Source: Streptomyces sp. ISL-12
Lineage (GTDB): Bacteria > Actinomycetota > Actinomycetes > Streptomycetales > Streptomycetaceae
Direction: 5' to 3'
Assembly: GCF_018614415.1 (NCBI RefSeq)
Contig: NZ_JAGGOO010000006.1
Coordinates: 1-64,000, forward strand
Length of the DNA stretch: 64,000 nucleotides
Below are positions 10,992 through 20,933 of this stretch, in pieces. The position numbers were made by a program, and so were the translations under genes. The first letter of the stretch is position 1. Each line of letters opens with the position of its first letter. A model generated the notes under the pieces. It was not told the origin of the DNA, searched no databases, and saw nothing but the letters and a program-made list of their open reading frames with translations.

Positions 10992-11082
10992 GGGGGGTGT
11001 CCGTCCTCGGAACGGCGCGGAATCGGTCGGCCACGGGGGTGGACGGCGCGGACGCGCCGACCGCTGCGGGCGGACACCCCCC
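10992..11082. repeat. Composite repeat, part A copy 1 (91 bp, 12-bp terminal inverted repeats)
   Basis: Ends are GGGGGGTGTCCG and CGGACACCCCCC, a perfect 12-bp inverted repeat. By my count it is about 87% identical, without gaps, to 50664-50754; the first 37 bases are identical. An internal GGTCGGC/GCCGACC pair adds structure. It lies between convergent genes. Confidence 0.8.
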
Positions 11083-11150
11083 GGCCCGGCCCCTTCTCGC
11101 CGTTCGCGGCTGTCCGAGTCCCGCGGGGCAGCCGCCATCCAGCCGTGGCT

Positions 11151-11261
11151 ACGGGCATTCGTGCCCCTGGGGCGGCGCGGGTGGGCGATGGGGGTCCCCG
11201 TTCGCGAAGCCGGGAGTGGCGGAGGCACCCCGTCGCGCTGGGCCGCGCACCCACCCCCGCG
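11151..11261. repeat. Composite repeat, part B copy 1 (divergent)
   Basis: Shares CGGGCA-TCGTGCC, GGGGCGGC-CGGGTGGGCG and GGCACCCCG...GGGCCGCGC-ACCCACCCCCGCG with the two copies at 50831 and 51028, but has an insertion of about 35 bp in the middle. Together with parts C and A it fills the 481-bp gap 10815-11295, which has no gene I can support. Confidence 0.6.
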
Positions 11262-11285
11262 CCGGGGGCTGTGGAGCCCCCGGCG
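11260..11285 (-). terminator. Terminator downstream of proS
   Basis: Perfect 11-bp stem CGCCGGGGGCT / AGCCCCCGGCG with a GTGG tetraloop, 10 nt past the proS stop. It abuts the end of the composite repeat and could serve both strands. Confidence 0.75.
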
Positions 11286-11295
11286 GCCGTGGCGG

Positions 11296-12999
11296 TCAGG
11301 CCGTGATGCGGGTGATGGCCTCGTCCACCGTCACTTCCTCGCGCTCGCCGGTGCGGCGGTCCTTGAGTTCGACGACGCCCTCGGCGGAGCGACGGCCGGC
11401 GACCAGGATCTGCGGTACGCCGATCAGCTCCGCGTCGGTGAACTTCACGCCCGGGGAGACCCCGGCCCGGTCGTCGACCAGGACGCGGACGCCGGCGGCG
11501 GCGAGCTTCTCCGAGATGTCCAGGGCCAGCTCGGTCTGGAGGGCCTTGCCGGCGGCGACCACGTGCACGTCGGCCGGTGCGACCTCCTTGGACCAGATCA
11601 GGCCCTTGTCGTCGGCGTGCTGCTCGGCGAGGGCGGCCACCGCGCGGGAGACGCCGATGCCGTAGGAGCCCATGGTGACGCGGACCGGCTTGCCGTTCTG
11701 GCCGAGGACGTCGAGCTTGAGGGCGTCGGCGTACTTGCGGCCCAGCTGGAAGATGTGGCCGATCTCGATGGCGCGGTCCAGCTTGAGGCCGGTGCCGCAC
11801 TTCGGGCAGGGGTCACCATCCTGCACGACGACGACGTCGACGTACGCGTCGACCTCGAAGTCGCGGCCGGCGACGACGTTCTTGGCGTGGGTGTGCTCCT
11901 TGTTGGCGCCCGTGATCCACGCGGTGCCCGGCGCCACGCGGGGGTCGGCGATGTACGTCACCTTCTCGCCCAGGCCCTGCGGACCGACGTAGCCGCGGAC
12001 CAGGTCGGGGCGGCCCACGAAGTCCTCGGCGGTGACCAGCTCGACGGCGGCGGGCGCGAAGTGCGCCTCGACCTTGTCCAGGTCGACCTCGCGGTCACCG
12101 GGCACGCCCACGGCGACGATCTCGCCGTCCACCTTGACCAGCAGGTTCTTCAGGGTGGCGGAGGCGGGGACGCCGAGGGAGGCGGCGAGGGTCTCGATGG
12201 TGGGGGTGTCGGGGGTGGGGATCTCCTCCAGAGCGGGCACGTCCGCGGCGTCGACCGGCTTCAGCTCGAAGGTGATCGCCTCGGTGTTGGCGGCGTAGTC
12301 GCAGTTCGGGCAGTCGGCGAAGGTGTCCTCGCCGGCCTCGGCGGGGGCGAGGAACTCCTCCGACTTGGAGCCGCCCATCGCGCCGGCGGTCGCGGCGCAG
12401 ATGCGGTAGTCCAGGCCGAGGCGCTCGAAGATGCGCTGGTAGGCGGCGCGGTGCAGGGCGTAGGACTCGGCGAGGCCCTCGTCGGCGGTGTCGAAGGAGT
12501 AGGAGTCCTTCATCAGGAATTCGCGGCCCCGCAGGATGCCGGCCCGGGGCCGGGCCTCGTCGCGGTACTTGTTGGCGATCTGGTAGAGGATGACGGGGAG
12601 GTCCTTGTAGGAGGACGCCTGGTCCTTCACCAGCAGGGTGAAGATCTCCTCGTGGGTGGGGCCGAGCAGGTAGTCGCCGCCCTTGCGGTCCTGGAGGCGG
12701 AAGAGTTCGGGGCCGTACTCCTCCCAGCGGCCGGTGGCCTCGTAGGGCTCGCGGGGCAGCAGGGAGGGGAGGGTCACCTCCTGGGCGCCGATGGCGTCCA
12801 TCTCCTCGCGGACGATGCGCTCCACGTTGGCCAGGACCTTCTTGCCGAGCGGCAGCCAGCTCCACAGGCCGGCGGCGGTGCGGCGGACGTAGCCGGCGCG
12901 GACCAGCAGCTTGTGGCTGAGGACCTCGGCGTCCGCCGGGTCGTCGCGCAGCGTCTTCGCCAATACCTTCGACATGCGCTGGACCGGTGCGTTCGCCAT
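11296..12999 (-). CDS. proS: Prolyl-tRNA synthetase (bacterial type, with editing insertion)
   Basis: 567 aa class II synthetase charging tRNA-Pro. Motif 1 region [18 protein letters not shown], motif 2 ([21 protein letters not shown]), motif 3 ([17 protein letters not shown]) and the C-terminal anticodon-binding domain are all visible. Between motifs 2 and 3 (about 225-390) lies the YbaK/INS editing domain of bacterial-type ProRS. The ATG at 12999 is followed by the expected N-terminus ([19 protein letters not shown]). Monocistronic in appearance, with a strong hairpin downstream and a GNAT gene 75 bp upstream. Confidence 0.97.
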   Translation of the reverse strand: MANAPVQRMSKVLAKTLRDDPADAEVLSHKLLVRAGYVRRTAAGLWSWLPLGKKVLANVERIVREEMDAIGAQEVTLPSLLPREPYEATGRWEEYGPELFRLQDRKGGDYLLGPTHEEIFTLLVKDQASSYKDLPVILYQIANKYRDEARPRAGILRGREFLMKDSYSFDTADEGLAESYALHRAAYQRIFERLGLDYRICAATAGAMGGSKSEEFLAPAEAGEDTFADCPNCDYAANTEAITFELKPVDAADVPALEEIPTPDTPTIETLAASLGVPASATLKNLLVKVDGEIVAVGVPGDREVDLDKVEAHFAPAAVELVTAEDFVGRPDLVRGYVGPQGLGEKVTYIADPRVAPGTAWITGANKEHTHAKNVVAGRDFEVDAYVDVVVVQDGDPCPKCGTGLKLDRAIEIGHIFQLGRKYADALKLDVLGQNGKPVRVTMGSYGIGVSRAVAALAEQHADDKGLIWSKEVAPADVHVVAAGKALQTELALDISEKLAAAGVRVLVDDRAGVSPGVKFTDAELIGVPQILVAGRRSAEGVVELKDRRTGEREEVTVDEAITRITA

Positions 13000-13074
13000 G
13001 GTTCTCGTGTCTCCTGCGAAGTAAGGGTGATGACGAACGAGGTTAGCCGGGCGGTCCGGGGTGGTGGAAATCGG

Positions 13075-13608
13075 TTATCGACGCAGCAGCGGGAGGGGAG
13101 CGCCCATCACGGCGTACGGCTTGGGGGCGCTGGGGAAGAGGACCTGGCGGGCGAGGTCCCGGTAGCCGAGGGAGCGGTACAGACCGCGGGCGGGGCTGTC
13201 GGTGTCGATCGCGGAGAGGATCGAGCGGGGTTCGGCGGCGCCGTCGGTGATGGTGGTGATCAGGGCGCGGCCCACGCCGAGGTTCTGGTGGGCGGGGTGG
13301 ACGTGCAGCTCGGTGATGACGAAGGAGTCGTCGAGCCAGGCGTCGTTGCCCTGGGCGCGCAGGTAGGGCTCGACGATCGTGGACCACCAGTGGGCGCGGT
13401 CGTTGGGCATGCCGTAGACGAAGCCCGCGAGGTGCCCCCCGGGAGTGGTCGCGCCGAAGGCGCGCGCGCCGGGGTGGGTCATGTGGCGCAGGACGATCTG
13501 GCGGCGGACGGCCACCTCGTCGGGGCCCAGGCCGAAGGCGGCGGCTTGGACCGCGAGGGCTTCGTCGACGTGGGCGGCGAGGTCCAGGGGGCCGATCACT
13601 GCGTCCAT
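13075..13608 (-). CDS. GNAT-family N-acetyltransferase
   Basis: 177 aa single-domain GNAT. The acetyl-CoA loop (motif A) is LHVHPAHQNLGVGRALITTI, and the later ARGLYRSLGYRDLARQV matches motif B. It resembles RimI-like enzymes that modify small molecules or protein N-termini; the substrate is unknown. The N-terminus begins directly at the ATG at 13608. It lies 34 bp downstream of a second GNAT gene on the same strand, so the two could be cotranscribed. A Trp pair (AHWWSTIVEP) near residue 75 is probably substrate-binding. Confidence 0.87.
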   Translation of the reverse strand: MDAVIGPLDLAAHVDEALAVQAAAFGLGPDEVAVRRQIVLRHMTHPGARAFGATTPGGHLAGFVYGMPNDRAHWWSTIVEPYLRAQGNDAWLDDSFVITELHVHPAHQNLGVGRALITTITDGAAEPRSILSAIDTDSPARGLYRSLGYRDLARQVLFPSAPKPYAVMGAPLPLLRR

Positions 13609-13642
13609 GGGCCGGAGCCTACAGGGGGCCGCGGGACGCGTT

Positions 13643-14491
13643 TCAGAACAGGACGCTCATGAAGGCGCCGACCTCTTCGAAGCCGACGCGGCGGTACGTC
13701 CTCCTGGCCGCCGTGTTGAAGTCGTTGACGTAGAGGCTGGCGACCGGGGCGATGTCCGCCAGGGCGTAGCGCAGGACCGCCGCCATGCCGGGGGCGGCGA
13801 GGCCCCGGCCGCGGTGTTCGGGGGCCACCCAGACGCCCTGGATCTGGCAGGCGCGGTCGGTGGCGGCGCCGATCTCGGCCTTGAAGACGACCTTGCCGTC
13901 GGTGTCGAAGCGGGCGAAGGAGCGGCCGGCGCCGACGAGTTCGGCGACTCTGGCCTGGTAGAGCAGGCCGCCGTCGCCGGCCAGCGGGGAGATGCCGACC
14001 TCCTCGGTGAACATCGCCACGCAGGCCGGCATGAGGGCGTCCATCTCGTCCTTGCGGACGCGGCGGACGTGCGGGTCGGGGGTGATGCGGGCGGGCATCC
14101 GGTCGGTGACCATGAGGGGCTGGCGGCGCCGGACCTCGCGGGCCGGACCCCAGGTGGGTTCGAGCAGCCGCCACAGCTGGGTGGTGGGGTCGGCGGGGCC
14201 GACGATGGAGGAGCAGCGGCGGCCGGCCCGGCGGGCGCGGTCGGCGAAGGCGCGGACGGCGCGCGGGGTGGCGCAGATGGGGACGAGGTTGGCGCCCGCG
14301 TAGCACAGGGACGTCAGCATGCCGTCCTCGTACCAGCCCCACATCTCACCGCCGAGCCGCCACGGGTCGAGGCCGGCGACCCGTACCCGGGACGTCACGA
14401 AGGCGTTCGCGACCGGCTCGCGGTCGAGGACGGCGAGCGCGGCGTTCAGGTCGCTCGGTTCGAGGACCCGGGAGGTGGTCTGCGTCAACAC
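13643..14491 (-). CDS. GNAT acetyltransferase with N-terminal DUF4081-like domain
   Basis: 282 aa. The N-terminal half (about 10-120: ALAVLDREPVANAFVTSRV...LGGEMWGWYEDG) matches the DUF4081 module found ahead of actinobacterial GNAT domains. The C-terminal half carries motif A VWVAPEHRGRGLAAPGMAAV and motif B NTAARRTYRRVGFEEVG. The GTG at 14491 was chosen because GGTGAGG lies upstream; an in-frame GTG at 14530 has no ribosome binding site. Two-domain GNATs of this type often act on amino-acid-like or mycothiol-related substrates; the substrate here is unknown. In S. coelicolor a similar gene neighbours ispG (memory, unverified). Confidence 0.85.
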   Translation of the reverse strand: MLTQTTSRVLEPSDLNAALAVLDREPVANAFVTSRVRVAGLDPWRLGGEMWGWYEDGMLTSLCYAGANLVPICATPRAVRAFADRARRAGRRCSSIVGPADPTTQLWRLLEPTWGPAREVRRRQPLMVTDRMPARITPDPHVRRVRKDEMDALMPACVAMFTEEVGISPLAGDGGLLYQARVAELVGAGRSFARFDTDGKVVFKAEIGAATDRACQIQGVWVAPEHRGRGLAAPGMAAVLRYALADIAPVASLYVNDFNTAARRTYRRVGFEEVGAFMSVLF

Positions 14492-14599
14492 GTGCGGGGC
14501 CCTCACCCTGGGGTCTGCTGATCTCCGCACTGTACCCGCGGAAGCTTTGCGGCGTCGCCCCGTGTTCTCGTCGCCGTTGCCCTGCCGGTGGCTGTCGGC

Positions 14600-14695
14600 T
14601 GCCGTGCCGTCCGGGGGCTGCCGCCCCGGTCCCCCGCTGCGGCCCCGGCCTCAGGCGCCGGACGGGCGGGGAGCCCGGCCGGCGCCGACGGACAC
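14600..14695. repeat. Dispersed Streptomyces-type intergenic repeat
   Basis: Leftward reading gives CCCGTCCGGCGCCTGAGGCC followed by GGGGGACCGGGGCGGCAGCCCCC. The first part resembles the widespread Streptomyces GTCCGGCGTTTGAGGAC repeat (recalled from family knowledge). It sits between ispG and the upstream end of the GNAT gene and probably serves as terminator or neutral repeat. Confidence 0.45.
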
Positions 14696-14702
14696 CGCCG
14701 GC

Positions 14703-15860
14703 TCAGCCGGCCACCGCCACCGAGGGCTCGCCCGAGGCGACACCGTCCGCCTCCATCTGTTCGGCGATCTTCATGGCCTCTTCGATGAGGGTCTCGACGA
14801 TCTTCGACTCGGGGACGGTCTTGATGACCTCGCCCTTGACGAAGATCTGCCCCTTGCCGTTGCCGGAGGCGACGCCGAGGTCGGCCTCGCGGGCCTCGCC
14901 GGGGCCGTTGACGACACAGCCCATGACGGCGACACGCAGCGGGACCTCCATGCCCTCCAGGCCGGCGGTGACCTCTTCGGCCAGCTTGTAGACGTCGACC
15001 TGGGCGCGTCCGCAGGACGGGCAGGAGACGATCTCCAGGCCGCGCTGGCGGAGGTTGAGCGACTCCAGGATCTGGATGCCGACCTTGATCTCCTCGACCG
15101 GCGGGGCGGACAGGGAGACCCGGATGGTGTCGCCGATGCCCTGGGAGAGCAGGGCGCCGAAGGCGACGGCCGACTTGATGGTGCCCTGGAAGGCGGGGCC
15201 GGCCTCGGTGACGCCGAGGTGCAGGGGGTAGTCGCACTGGGCGGCGAGCTGGCGGTAGGCCTCGACCATGATGACCGGGTCGTTGTGCTTGACGGAGATC
15301 TTGATGTCCCGGAAGCCGTGCTCCTCGAAGAGGGACGCCTCCCACAGGGCGGACTCGGCGAGCGCCTCGGGGGTCGCCTTGCCGTACTTCTGGAGCAGGC
15401 GGCGGTCGAGGGAACCCGCGTTCACGCCGATGCGGATCGGGGTGCCGTGGTCCTTGGCGGCCTGGGCGATCTCCTTGACCTTGTCGTCGAACTGCTTGAT
15501 GTTGCCGGGGTTGACGCGGACCGCGGCGCAGCCGGCCTCGATGGCGGCGAAGACGTACTTGGGCTGGAAGTGGATGTCGGCGATGACCGGGATCTGCGAC
15601 TTGCGCGCGATGACGGGCAGCGCGTCGGCGTCGTCCTGGGTGGGGCAGGCCACGCGGACGATCTGGCAGCCGGAGGCGGTCAGCTCGGCGATCTGCTGGA
15701 GGGTGGCGCCGATGTCCGAGGTGCGCGTCGTGGTCATCGACTGCACCGACACGGGAGCGTCGCCGCCCACGGCCACCGAGCCGACCTGGATCTGCCGGCT
15801 CTTCCGGCGCTCGGCGAGCCTGGTCGGAACGGACGGCATGCCGAGAGAAATCGCAGTCAT
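14703..15860 (-). CDS. ispG: 4-hydroxy-3-methylbut-2-enyl diphosphate synthase (flavodoxin type)
   Basis: 385 aa. Converts MEcPP to HMBPP, the penultimate step of the MEP isoprenoid pathway, using a [4Fe-4S] cluster. TIM-barrel N-terminal part ([45 protein letters not shown]) and the C-terminal cluster domain with [10 protein letters not shown] and [12 protein letters not shown] (cluster Cys) are intact. The ATG at 15860 ([12 protein letters not shown]) is the natural start; longer frames upstream run over the terminator and into antisense of the protease gene. Separated from rseP by a 170-bp gap with a terminator, so it should have its own promoter. Confidence 0.97.
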   Translation of the reverse strand: MTAISLGMPSVPTRLAERRKSRQIQVGSVAVGGDAPVSVQSMTTTRTSDIGATLQQIAELTASGCQIVRVACPTQDDADALPVIARKSQIPVIADIHFQPKYVFAAIEAGCAAVRVNPGNIKQFDDKVKEIAQAAKDHGTPIRIGVNAGSLDRRLLQKYGKATPEALAESALWEASLFEEHGFRDIKISVKHNDPVIMVEAYRQLAAQCDYPLHLGVTEAGPAFQGTIKSAVAFGALLSQGIGDTIRVSLSAPPVEEIKVGIQILESLNLRQRGLEIVSCPSCGRAQVDVYKLAEEVTAGLEGMEVPLRVAVMGCVVNGPGEAREADLGVASGNGKGQIFVKGEVIKTVPESKIVETLIEEAMKIAEQMEADGVASGEPSVAVAG

Positions 15861-15983
15861 CTGCTGTGCAACCCCAAGTCGTGGATCAAGGTCCGGTCCC
15901 GTCAGCGGCGGGCTCCGATCCCCGAGATTACGGCACCGGACTGGGGCCGGGCACATCCTGCCGTCGTAAACGCACTCGAAGGA

Positions 15984-16015
15984 AGGCGGCCCGGCACACG
16001 CGTGCCGGGCCGCCT
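15984..16015 (-). terminator. Terminator after rseP
   Basis: Fourteen-bp perfect stem (AGGCGGCCCGGCAC / GTGCCGGGCCGCCT) with a 4-nt loop, 16 nt past the rseP stop. One of the strongest hairpins in the window. Confidence 0.85.
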
Positions 16016-16030
16016 CCGAAGCGGGAGTGC

Positions 16031-17335
16031 CTAGGAGATTCTCACGGGGTTGACGACGTCCGCGATGAGTACGAGGAGCGTGAAGCAGACGAAGACACCT
16101 GCCACCACATAGGCGACCGGCATGAGCTTCGCCACGTCGAACGGGCCGGGGTCGGGGCGGCGCAGCACCTTGGCGAGGTTGCGGCGCAGGGACTCCCACA
16201 GGGCGCCCGCGATGTGGCCGCCGTCCAGCGGCAGCAGCGGGAGCATGTTGAACAGGAAGAGGGAGAGGTTGAAGCCGGCCACCAGCATCACGGCCATCGC
16301 CAGTTGCTGGGTGGGCGGGATGTCCAGGGTGAAGATCTCGCCGCCGACCCGGGCGGCGCCGACGACGCCCATCGGGGAGTCGGGCTCGCGCGGGCCGTCG
16401 CCGAACGCGGCGTCCCACAGCGCCGGGATCTTGCTGGGCAGGGCGGCGAGGGAGTCGACGGCGTCGCCGATCCGGTCGCCCATCCAGACCACGGAGTCGC
16501 CGAAGTCCTGCTTGACGATGCCGGTGGCGGCGCTGAAGCCGAGGAAGCCGGCGGTGACGTACTCGCCCTGGACGTAGCCGCCGCTGCCGTCCTTCTTGGC
16601 GACCTTGTTGGTGGCGATCTCGGCGCGCAGGGTGACGTCCTTGCCGTCGCGCTCGACGACGATCGGGACGCTCTCGCCGGGGTGGGCGCGGATCAGGTCG
16701 GACAGCTCGTCCCACTTGTCGGTGCGTACGCCGTCGAAGGAGAGGATCTTGTCGCCGGCCTTGAGCCCGGCCGCGGCGGCCGGGGAGGGCGCGTCGGCGT
16801 CGGTGCACTTGTCCCGGTTCTCGGACTGGGAGATCACGCACTGGGAGACCGAGCTGACCGTGGTGGTCTGCTGGGAGATGCCGAAGCCCATCAGGACGAT
16901 GAGGAACAGCGCCACCGCGAGGATCAGGTTCATGAACGGGCCGCCGAACATGACGATGACCCGCTTCCACGGCTTGCGCGTGTAGAAGAGGCGGTTCTCG
17001 TCGCCGGGCTGGAGTTCCTCGAAGGCGGCCGAGCGGGCGTCCTCGATCATGCCGCGCCACGGTGAGGTGGAGCGGGCCTCCAGCTTGCCGTCGGGGCCCG
17101 GCGGGAACATGCCGATCATGCGGATGTAGCCGCCGAACGGGATGGCCTTGATGCCGTACTCGGTCTCGCCCTTCTTGCGGGAGAAGAGCGTGGGGCCGAA
17201 GCCGACCATGTACTGGGGCACGCGGATGCCGAAGAGCTTCGCCCAGGACAGGTGGCCCAGCTCGTGCCAGGCGATGGAGAACAGCAGGCCGACCGCGAAG
17301 ACGACTATGCCGAGGATGAACATCAGGGTCGTCAT
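16031..17335 (-). CDS. rseP: Site-2 intramembrane metalloprotease (M50, RseP/RIP type)
   Basis: 434 aa membrane zinc protease that cleaves anti-sigma factors or signal peptides within the membrane. N-terminal TM helix with HELGH (residues 24-28, in [14 protein letters not shown]), a second TM ([19 protein letters not shown]), a periplasm-type PDZ domain (about 185-250, [16 protein letters not shown]), and a C-terminal core with [13 protein letters not shown], whose Asp completes the metal site, and a last TM. The ATG at 17335 overlaps the dxr stop (ATGA). The dxr-rseP pairing is conserved in actinobacteria. Confidence 0.95.
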   Translation of the reverse strand: MTTLMFILGIVVFAVGLLFSIAWHELGHLSWAKLFGIRVPQYMVGFGPTLFSRKKGETEYGIKAIPFGGYIRMIGMFPPGPDGKLEARSTSPWRGMIEDARSAAFEELQPGDENRLFYTRKPWKRVIVMFGGPFMNLILAVALFLIVLMGFGISQQTTTVSSVSQCVISQSENRDKCTDADAPSPAAAAGLKAGDKILSFDGVRTDKWDELSDLIRAHPGESVPIVVERDGKDVTLRAEIATNKVAKKDGSGGYVQGEYVTAGFLGFSAATGIVKQDFGDSVVWMGDRIGDAVDSLAALPSKIPALWDAAFGDGPREPDSPMGVVGAARVGGEIFTLDIPPTQQLAMAVMLVAGFNLSLFLFNMLPLLPLDGGHIAGALWESLRRNLAKVLRRPDPGPFDVAKLMPVAYVVAGVFVCFTLLVLIADVVNPVRIS

Positions 17336-18588
17336 GCACGGGCCTCCGCCGCTTGTGCCGCCAGTTCCCGGGCCCGGGTGCGCGCCCAGGTCTCCGCTTC
17401 GAGGACGTCCGCGACGGTCAGCGAAGTTCCCGTGGACGGTGTGCCGTGTTCGTCGACCACCCGTGTGACGGTCTCGATGATGCCGAGGTACGACAGCGCC
17501 CCGGAGCGGAACGCCTCGACGCACTCCTCGTTGGCCGCATTGAACACCGCCGGGGCGGTTCCCGCGAGCTCTCCGACGCGGCGGGCCAGGTTCACCGAGG
17601 GGAAGGCCTCGTTGTCGAGGGGGAAGAACTCCCAGGTGGACGCCTTGCTCCAGTCGAACGCGGGGGCGGCGTCGGGCACGCGCTCGGGCCAGCCGAGGCC
17701 GATGGCGATGGGGCCGCGCATGTCGGGGGGCGTGGCCTGGGCGAGCGTGGAGCCGTCGGTGAACTCGACCATCGAGTGCACGTAGGACTGGGGGTGGACG
17801 ACGACCTCGATGCGGTCGAAGGGGATGTCGTAGAGGAGGTGGGCCTCGATGACCTCCAGGCCCTTGTTGACGAGGGTCGCGGAGTTGATGGTGATGACCG
17901 GGCCCATGGCCCAGGTGGGGTGGGCGAGGGCGTCCTCGACGGTGACGGCGGCGAGTTGCTCCCTGGTACGTCCCCGGAAGGGGCCGCCGGAGGCGGTGAC
18001 GACGAGCTTGCGGACGTCGGCGCGGGTGCCGGCGGCGACGGCCTGGAAGAGGGCGGCGTGCTCGGAGTCGACGGGGATGATCTGTCCGGGCTTGGCGAGG
18101 GCCTTGACCAGCGGGCCGCCCACGATGAGCGACTCCTTGTTGGCGAGCGCGAGGGTGCGGCCCGCCTCCAGGGCGGCGAGGGTGGGGGCGAGGCCGATGG
18201 AACCGGTGATGCCGTTGAGGACGGTGTGGCAGGCGGAGGCGGCGAGCTGGGTGGCGGCGTCCGGGCCGGCGAGGATCTCGGGGAGCGGCTCCCCCGTGCC
18301 GTACCGCGCCCGCAGGGCCTCGCGCAGCTCCGGTACGACGTCCTCGCGGGCGACGGCGACGGTGCCAACCCGCAGCCGGTGGGCCTGCTCGGCGAGGAGG
18401 GCGACCCGGCCGCCGTTGGCGGACAGGCCGGTGACCCGGAAGCGGTCCGGGTTGCGCAGGACGAGATCGATGGCCTGGGTCCCGATCGACCCGGTGGAGC
18501 CGAGGATCACCACGTCCTTCGCGCCGTCTCCCGCCACGGGGTCGTAGACGAGGTGCGGGTCGGCGAGGGGGGCAGGGCTGTCGGTCAT
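17332..18588 (-). CDS. dxr: 1-deoxy-D-xylulose 5-phosphate reductoisomerase
   Basis: 418 aa. Makes MEP from DXP with NADPH, the committed step of the MEP pathway. NADPH-binding motif [16 protein letters not shown], the [13 protein letters not shown] and [10 protein letters not shown] blocks, the metal-binding [10 protein letters not shown], and C-terminal [11 protein letters not shown] are all present. The ATG at 18588 overlaps the stop of the upstream XRE gene (ATGA), and its own stop overlaps the rseP start, giving a tightly coupled XRE-dxr-rseP unit. Slightly longer than E. coli Dxr because of terminal extensions (about 20 residues at each end). Confidence 0.96.
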   Translation of the reverse strand: MTDSPAPLADPHLVYDPVAGDGAKDVVILGSTGSIGTQAIDLVLRNPDRFRVTGLSANGGRVALLAEQAHRLRVGTVAVAREDVVPELREALRARYGTGEPLPEILAGPDAATQLAASACHTVLNGITGSIGLAPTLAALEAGRTLALANKESLIVGGPLVKALAKPGQIIPVDSEHAALFQAVAAGTRADVRKLVVTASGGPFRGRTREQLAAVTVEDALAHPTWAMGPVITINSATLVNKGLEVIEAHLLYDIPFDRIEVVVHPQSYVHSMVEFTDGSTLAQATPPDMRGPIAIGLGWPERVPDAAPAFDWSKASTWEFFPLDNEAFPSVNLARRVGELAGTAPAVFNAANEECVEAFRSGALSYLGIIETVTRVVDEHGTPSTGTSLTVADVLEAETWARTRARELAAQAAEARA

Positions 18589-18911
18589 TCCCCCATTGTT
18601 GCCTCAACCGCCCTCCGGCAGGACAGCGCGTCCCTCGGGCGGGTGGCGGGGGCGGCCCGCCGCCGCGCTCGACCGTCCGCGACCAGTTCTTCCACCGGGA
18701 CATCGAGGGCGTTCGCGATCAGGAGCAGGTCGTCGACGTCCGTGTCGGACGCGCCGTTCTCGGCCCGCTCGACCCTCGTGCGGCCGATCCCGGACATCTC
18801 GCCGAGTTCGGCCTGCCCGAGGTCGCGGGCCTCTCGGTGGGCCCGGATCCGTTCCCCGATCGCGCGCAGGCGGATGATCACCCAGTCAGGGGGAGGCGGG
18901 TCTGATCGCAT
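18585..18911 (-). CDS. XRE-family helix-turn-helix regulator
   Basis: 108 aa. A Cro/CI-type HTH spans about 15-72 ([36 protein letters not shown]), followed by a short Arg-rich tail. It heads the unit with dxr and rseP: its TGA overlaps the dxr ATG. It may regulate this unit or be a moonlighting leader; no target is visible. The Arg-rich C-terminus ([14 protein letters not shown]) could contact nucleic acid. Confidence 0.8.
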   Translation of the reverse strand: MRSDPPPPDWVIIRLRAIGERIRAHREARDLGQAELGEMSGIGRTRVERAENGASDTDVDDLLLIANALDVPVEELVADGRARRRAAPATRPRDALSCRRAVEATMGE

Positions 18912-18992
18912 GGCGCGATCATGCCTGGTGGCCGCGGATTCCGCGGTCCCCCGGCCGGGCCGGGCCGCCCGAGGGACACGCTGAGGCGCATC

Positions 18993-20933
18993 TCACCTGA
19001 TGGGACGGTGGACGTTCGGTTTCGTACTGGCCCCGGGTGTCGCGTCGGCGATCCACGGGCCGTCGCCCGAGGGGTCGACGACGCCGTGTTCCAGCCATTC
19101 ATAGGTGCCGGACAGGACACCCTTGACGACCTTGCGGTCGAGGTCGTCGGTGTTGGTCCACAGCCGGCCGAAGAGTTCCTCGACACGGATGCGGGCCTGG
19201 CGGCAGAAGACGTCGGCGAGCTGGTACGCCTCGCGGCCGTGGTCGTCACGGGAACGGAGCAGTTCGGCGCGGACGCACGCGGCGGACATGGCGAAGAGTT
19301 CGGCGCCGATGTCCACGATCCGGCCGAGGAAGCCCTGCTTGGTCTCCATCCGGCCCTGCCAGCGGGACATCGCGTAGAAGGTGGAGCGGGCGAGTTTGCG
19401 GGCGGTGCGCTCGACGTAGCGCAGGTGTCCCGAGAGGTCGACCTCGTGCTTGAAGTCGCTGTACGAGGTGGGGAGTTGGCCCGGCCCGGTCATCAGTTTC
19501 GGGAGCCACCCGGCGTAGAAGGCGCCCGCCCGCGCGCCCGCCCGCGCCTTGTCGGACAGCGACTTGTCCGGGTCGATCAGGTCGCCCGCGACGGAGAGGT
19601 GGGCGTCGACCGCCTCGCGCGCGATCAGCAGGTGCATGATCTCGGTGGAGCCCTCGAAGATGCGGTTGATGCGCAGGTCGCGCAGCATCTGTTCGGCGGG
19701 GACCGCGCGTTCGCCGCGGGCGGCGAGGGAGGCGGCGGTCTCGAAGCCGCGTCCGCCGCGGATCTGGACCAGTTCGTCGGCCATCAGGCAGGCCATCTCG
19801 GAGCCGTAGAGCTTGGCGAGGGCGGCTTCGATACGGATGTCGTTGCGGTTCTCGTCGGCCATCTGGGAGGAGAGGTCGACGACGGCCTCCAGGGCGAAGG
19901 TGGTGGCCGCGATGAAGGAGATCTTCGCGCCGACCGCCTCGTGCAGCGCCACCGGCTTGCCCCACTGCTCGCGGACCCCGGACCACTCGCGGGCGATCTT
20001 CAGGCACCACTTGCCGGCGCCGACGCACATCGCGGGCAGGGAGAGGCGGCCGGTGTTGAGGGTGGTCAGGGCGATCTTGAGGCCGGCGCCCTCGGGGCCG
20101 ATGCGGTGGGCGGCGGGGACGCGGACCCGGTGGAAGCGGGTGACGCCGTTCTCCAGGCCGCGCAGGCCCATGAAGGCGTTGCGGTGCTCGACTGTGACGC
20201 CCTCGGAGGCGGTCTCCACGACGAAGGCGGTGATGCCGCCCCGGTGGCCCTCGGACTTCGGGACGCGGGCCATGACGACGAGGAGATCGGCGATGACCCC
20301 GTTGGTGGTCCACAGCTTCACGCCGTCGAGGACGTAGTCGTCACCCTCCGGTACGGCCGTGGTGGCGAGGCGGGCCGGGTCGGAGCCGACGTCCGGCTCG
20401 GTCAGCAGGAAGGCGGAGATGTCGGTGCGGGCGCAGCGCGGCAGGAACTTCGCCTGCTGCTCCTCGGTGCCGAACTGCTTCAGCGGCTGCGGTACGCCGA
20501 TCGACTGGTGGGCGGAGAGCAGGGCGCCGACCGCGGCGTTGGCGGTACCCACCAGGGCGAGGGCCTTGTTGTAGTACACCTGGGTCAGGCCCAGGCCGCC
20601 GTACTTGGTGTCGATCTTCATGCCGAAGGCGCCCAGTTCCTTCAGCCCGGCGATGACCTCGTCGGGGATGCGGGCGTCCCGCTCGATGACGGCGCCGTCG
20701 ATCCGCGTCTCGCAGAAGTCGCGCAGCTCGGCGAGGAACTTCTCGCCGCGGCGGACGGCCTCCCCGTCCGGGAGCGGGTGGGGGTGGACGAGGTCGAGGC
20801 GGAGGCGGCCGAGGAAGAGTTCCTTGGCGAAGCTGGGCTTGCGCCAGTCCTGGTCGCGGGCCGCCTCCGCGACCTGGCGGGCCTCGCGTTCGGTGACGGT
20901 GGGTCGGGAGGAAGGGGTGGTCGGTGCGGACAT
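18993..20933 (-). CDS. Acyl-CoA dehydrogenase (ACAD9/VLCAD-like, long form)
   Basis: 646 aa flavoenzyme oxidising acyl-CoA to enoyl-CoA. N-terminal helical domain, middle beta domain (FLLTEPDVGSDPARL, LDGVKLWTTNGVIADLLVV), the C-terminal helical domain with EQWGKPVALHEAVG, IRGGRGFETAASLAARGERA, and RINRIFEGSTEIMHLLI containing the catalytic Glu region. An additional C-terminal helical segment of about 180 residues makes it resemble VLCAD/ACAD9-type dimers rather than short ACADs. ATG at 20933 with GAGGTG upstream. It is monocistronic and divergent from lacI. Confidence 0.93.
   Translation of the reverse strand: MSAPTTPSSRPTVTEREARQVAEAARDQDWRKPSFAKELFLGRLRLDLVHPHPLPDGEAVRRGEKFLAELRDFCETRIDGAVIERDARIPDEVIAGLKELGAFGMKIDTKYGGLGLTQVYYNKALALVGTANAAVGALLSAHQSIGVPQPLKQFGTEEQQAKFLPRCARTDISAFLLTEPDVGSDPARLATTAVPEGDDYVLDGVKLWTTNGVIADLLVVMARVPKSEGHRGGITAFVVETASEGVTVEHRNAFMGLRGLENGVTRFHRVRVPAAHRIGPEGAGLKIALTTLNTGRLSLPAMCVGAGKWCLKIAREWSGVREQWGKPVALHEAVGAKISFIAATTFALEAVVDLSSQMADENRNDIRIEAALAKLYGSEMACLMADELVQIRGGRGFETAASLAARGERAVPAEQMLRDLRINRIFEGSTEIMHLLIAREAVDAHLSVAGDLIDPDKSLSDKARAGARAGAFYAGWLPKLMTGPGQLPTSYSDFKHEVDLSGHLRYVERTARKLARSTFYAMSRWQGRMETKQGFLGRIVDIGAELFAMSAACVRAELLRSRDDHGREAYQLADVFCRQARIRVEELFGRLWTNTDDLDRKVVKGVLSGTYEWLEHGVVDPSGDGPWIADATPGASTKPNVHRPIR

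Noticed and set aside
10870-13662. 930-codon rightward frame opposite proS
   Set aside because: Shadow of proS plus repeat DNA; no family features.
18585-18911. XRE gene as antitoxin of a toxin-antitoxin pair
   Set aside because: Neighbours are dxr and an acyl-CoA dehydrogenase; no toxin-like small gene is adjacent.
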